This document shows, one piece after another, positions 61,345 to 64,000 of a stretch of 64,000 nucleotides of DNA (position 1 is its first letter; the number at the start of each line of letters is the position of its first letter). Made by a program: the position numbers and the translations under genes. Under the pieces are notes generated by a model that worked only from the letters and a program-made list of their open reading frames with translations, did not search any database and was not told where the DNA came from. The DNA is from Voacanga thouarsii (lineage: Eukaryota; Streptophyta; Magnoliopsida; Gentianales; Apocynaceae). The DNA lies in the NCBI GenBank assembly GCA_026120185.1, contig JANUWF010001220.1, positions 682,001-746,000 on the forward strand. Reading direction: 5' to 3'.

Positions 61345-61602
61345 TGCATGCAAAGTCACATGAGGGACATTAATTTCTCAACAAATTTCCCCAATGCTGA
61401 CCAAGATCTCATCTTGCATCTAGTGGATTCTTCTGCTTCTTGCTCACCTTCTCCAGCATCAATTTTCAACAATCTCGACCCATCTCAGGTACAGCACTAC
61501 TTTTTGCAGCCATCGAAAAGCACTATGCTTTCAGGCCTCAGTGCCATACCTGGCAACCAATTAGACAATAGTGGGTTTGATTTGGGTTGTGAAAGAGGGT
61601 AG
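61345..61602 (+). pseudogene. ICE1/SCRM-like bHLH factor fragment, N-terminal part
   Basis: Reads MRDINFSTNF then LVDSSASCSPSPASIFNNLD, then PSQVQHYFLQP and GFDLGCERG, then a stop at 61600-61602. This follows the N-terminal half of ICE1/SCREAM transcription factors (cold response and stomatal lineage), for example D.LLHSVDSS.SCSPS..VFNNLDPSQV and HGFDLGCE. The true start region and everything between here and 62564 of the ICE1 protein are missing. Confidence 0.75.
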
Positions 61603-61882
61603 TCCGAGATTATTGTAATACAGGAAGGGATGTTGGAGAAGAAACTTATGACGGAAAGTCAAGGATTTTCCCCATATCTTGTGATGATTATATAAAGCGG
61701 AGGTAGCACTTTTGGCGTTCGTGTTTATCATGTTGTCAATCAATTATTGAGAAAATTTCATAGTTTACTGTTTCTATTGGCTGAGGAATCAATCGATTAG
61801 CTGAGGAGGAGGAGGAGGACGGTGACGAGAGCAAGGTCCGAGGAGGTAAGGGTTTTCATGGATGATGATTCTGATTTAGAAC

Positions 61883-62563
61883 CTTAGATTTTACCTATCC
61901 GAGCATCCAACAATCGTTGGCTTCCGTTGGAGCCATGCCCATTTGTGGGGGTCTACGTGGTCCTTTCTCTTCACCTCCATTGCCGCCTATGTCAGCTTCT
62001 CAATCTTTCTCCACCTGCTTCTCAATCTCCTCTTTTTCCGGCACAACCACCGGCCTCTTCTTATTAGACCCCTCCCCGCGCTTCATTCACTTGTCATGGC
62101 TCTCATTTTGGTGACTATTTTCACCGGAATACTCCTCTCCTCTGCCGCCGAGATTCGTGACACCCGTTGGTTTTGGCATCGCACCAAGACCATGCCTTTT
62201 CAGTGCCTCCTCTGCTTCCCCCTTGGAACGCGTGCTTTCAGTTGGGTGTTCTTCTAGTCCTATATCTACTACCTCTCGAGATTTCTCCATACCCTCCGGA
62301 TCTTGTTCACCATTCTTAGGCGTCGAAGGCTCTCATTTTTCCAACTTTTCAACCACTCCATATTAATTTTCATGTCATTCTTGTGGCTCGAATTCTCTCA
62401 GTCTTTTCAAGTGCTAGCAATTCTCCTCACGACGTCCATCTATGCCGTGGTTTATGGCTACAGATTCTGGACGGCAATAGGATTGCCGAGTGCGTGCTTC
62501 CCGTTTGTGGTGAACTGCCAGATAGTACTACTGGGCTGCAACTTGGTGTGCCATGTCGGTGTG
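61883..62563 (+). pseudogene. ELO-like fatty-acid elongase fragment (At1g75000-like)
   Basis: In one frame it reads LSEHPTIVGFRWSHAHLWGS, WSFLFTSIAAYVSF, AAEIRDTRWFWHRTK, then a TAG at 62255-62257 where Trp is expected (FF, stop, SYIYYLSRFLH). It continues FNHSILIFMSFLWLEFSQSF, VVYGYRFWTAIGLPSA, VVNCQIVLLGCNL to CHVGV. That is most of a plant ELO-like membrane protein; the C-terminal quarter is missing. The expected start Met is replaced by a region with a stop. ELO proteins are ER condensing enzymes of very-long-chain fatty acid synthesis. The fragment is spliced directly to ICE1-like sequence at about 62563. Confidence 0.85.
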
Positions 62564-62836
62564 AATTCCTTGTTTCTAAATAGGTCTAAGTTGTTACAGC
62601 CATTGGATAATTTTACTTCCATTGGTGCACAGCCAACTCTCTTTCAAAAAAGGGCTGCAGTAAGAAAAAATCTGGCCAGCAATGGGAGTAATCTTGGTGT
62701 TTTAGGTGGCAAAATTGGTCAGAGTTCTGCTAGTAATGTAGAAGCCTATATGAAGAAGGAAGCCGGTGAGATGAGTGCACTCAAAAGGCAGAATAGTATT
62801 GGGGAAAATTTCGAAGATGCGAACATCGATGGAGGA
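62564..62836 (+). pseudogene. ICE1/SCRM-like fragment, middle part, fused in frame to the ELO fragment
   Basis: Reads LFLNRSKLLQPLDNFTSIGA then QPTLFQKRAAVRKNL, GSNLGVLGGKIGQ and ENFEDANIDGG before a stop. These are hallmarks of the ICE1 middle region (QPTLFQKRAALR, EDASIDGSGLNYDSDE). The bHLH domain that should follow is absent. It continues the same reading frame as the ELO fragment, so one 178-residue frame (62303-62839) is an ELO-ICE1 chimera. Confidence 0.8.
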
Positions 62837-62839
62837 TGA

Positions 62840-64000
62840 AGATTTTGAAGATAAGATTTCAAAGACACTCTATTCGAAGATGCGGCTCACACCTTTAATG
62901 GAGGATGATCCATCTTCCAGTTCAAGATCACCAATGCAATCTCGTGTGGAAGAACAACAAAACAAACAAAATTCAGCGATGAATCCCAAAGAATGCAAGG
63001 AATTCTAAGCATCTACTATAAATATAGTACTAAATCTGAAGAAATCAAACTGAGGAACAATCCTATAAATATTCCACTTCATTCTCATAAAAAAACTCCT
63101 CTAAGGATAATAATAATTAAACGAAACCTGCGAAGTAAACCCAAAATCCTGAGACCAATATCCATACCTAGTTAATATACCTAAGAAAAAAATCTAAAGG
63201 AATACTAAAAAATACTTCATAGATACTTTTCTAGTAAAGTCATCAAGAGGTCAACAAAAAAACAACCAATTAATCTAAATTTGCTAAGGTGTCAAACCCA
63301 CATGATTTTACCCATCAACTTTACACATTATTAATTTGTGGTCAACCATTGTATTTCCAAATCTGTGGTTAGAATTTCCCTCATGTGTCTCAATTTTTGA
63401 GAAAGTATGAGAGGAAGAATTAATTACTAGCTTTGAATCAAGACGCATGAGTAGTTCGTGGCTTTCTTCACTAGACACCGTAATTAACTTAGTGATTAGA
63501 ACTAAAATTTATGAGTTAAGACACTAAAAAAAATTAAAAATTTGAGGACTATGGTAAAACAAAGTAAATAATTGATGGATCAATTTTACTAATTGCTCTA
63601 ATTATAAATAATTTAACAAAAAAATTATCTAAACCAAAAACTTCTTAATTAATAAGACAATATATAAAACTAAAGCTTATAGTTGGATCCTCGTCCGGGC
63701 AAGTTTTTTACAAATAATTTTGCTATTCTTTTAAACCTCCCTCTCTCCACTTTTTTTTTTTTTTTTTTTTTTTAAGAAGGGGAAGGAAGGGGAAAACAAG
63801 GAACGAGGAAGGAGATAGGAGAAATGATAGGATGTAGTACGGTTTTGAATTCGAGACTATCTTATCAATAATTCTCTTACTATTAAGACAAATTATTACC
63901 GATAAAAATTTAATACATATGATTCACAAATATTACACCCCTACTTTTCCAAGAAAACTAGATGCATTCACCTTGTATTGCATTTTCAATAATAAGTTAC
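62840..64000. other. Intergenic, no gene recognised
   Basis: 62875-63010 repeats words from the end of the ICE1-like fragment (TTCGAAGATGCG, ACCTTTAATGGAGGATGA) but has no further homology. The remainder is AT-rich, with a T run near 63750-63772. Confidence 0.45.

Noticed and set aside
1..64000. tRNA, rRNA, CRISPR and operon-like features
   Set aside because: None was recognised on either strand by eye; the genome is a eukaryotic plant genome. A covariance-model scan would be needed to exclude small RNAs fully.

Overview
The window is nuclear DNA of a eudicot plant, probably with a repeat-rich, AT-rich genome. Evidence: spliced plant genes with GT..AG introns, a UGT with the plant PSPG box, a P-class PPR gene, a root-growth-factor (RGF/GLV) peptide gene, and plant transposon families (Ty1/copia, L1 and RTE LINEs, hAT, Stowaway, MULE). 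Nothing bacterial or organellar was seen. The species cannot be told from the sequence alone.

Only three host genes look intact: (1) a three-exon gene for a secreted RGF/GLV/CLEL peptide precursor (8093-8878, +); (2) an intronless family-1 glycosyltransferase resembling UGT89 (18301-19767, +); (3) a two-exon PPR gene resembling Arabidopsis At1g13630 (40234-37106, -). They do not form a functional unit. Each lies between transposons.

Layout. 845-6498: Ty1/copia element (+), TSD TTCCT. 9226-14322: second, younger copia element (-), TSD TAGTT. 14.3-18 kb: AT-rich MITE graveyard, including a Stowaway element just upstream of the UGT. 19965-23023: degenerate hAT transposon with an 8-bp TSD, 200 bp downstream of the UGT. 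About 23480-33366: L1-type LINE with an RNase H domain, split by a 3.77-kb probable solo LTR (29392-33157, TSD CATGA). 33.4-37.1 kb: no gene recognised. 37.1-40.2 kb: PPR gene. 40.5-42.6 kb: fold-back repeat and an RTE LINE remnant.

42.8-47.87 kb holds consecutive same-strand fragments of three unrelated genes (RAD5-like helicase, NEK kinase, DSE1/TAN-like WD40), several with splice sites still recognisable. They are cut at 47.87 kb by a roughly 10-kb Mutator-like element (about 47868-57950). Its terminal inverted repeats carry a conserved 12-bp hairpin, and it contains a decayed MURA transposase plus a plant-mobile-domain (MAIN-like) reading frame. To its right are more same-strand fragments: an LRR receptor-like protein, then an ICE1-like bHLH fragment interrupted by an ELO-like fatty-acid elongase fragment. 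The two halves of the mosaic around the MULE are the most interesting part of the window and could be remains of a gene-capturing element, though no diagnostic termini were found.
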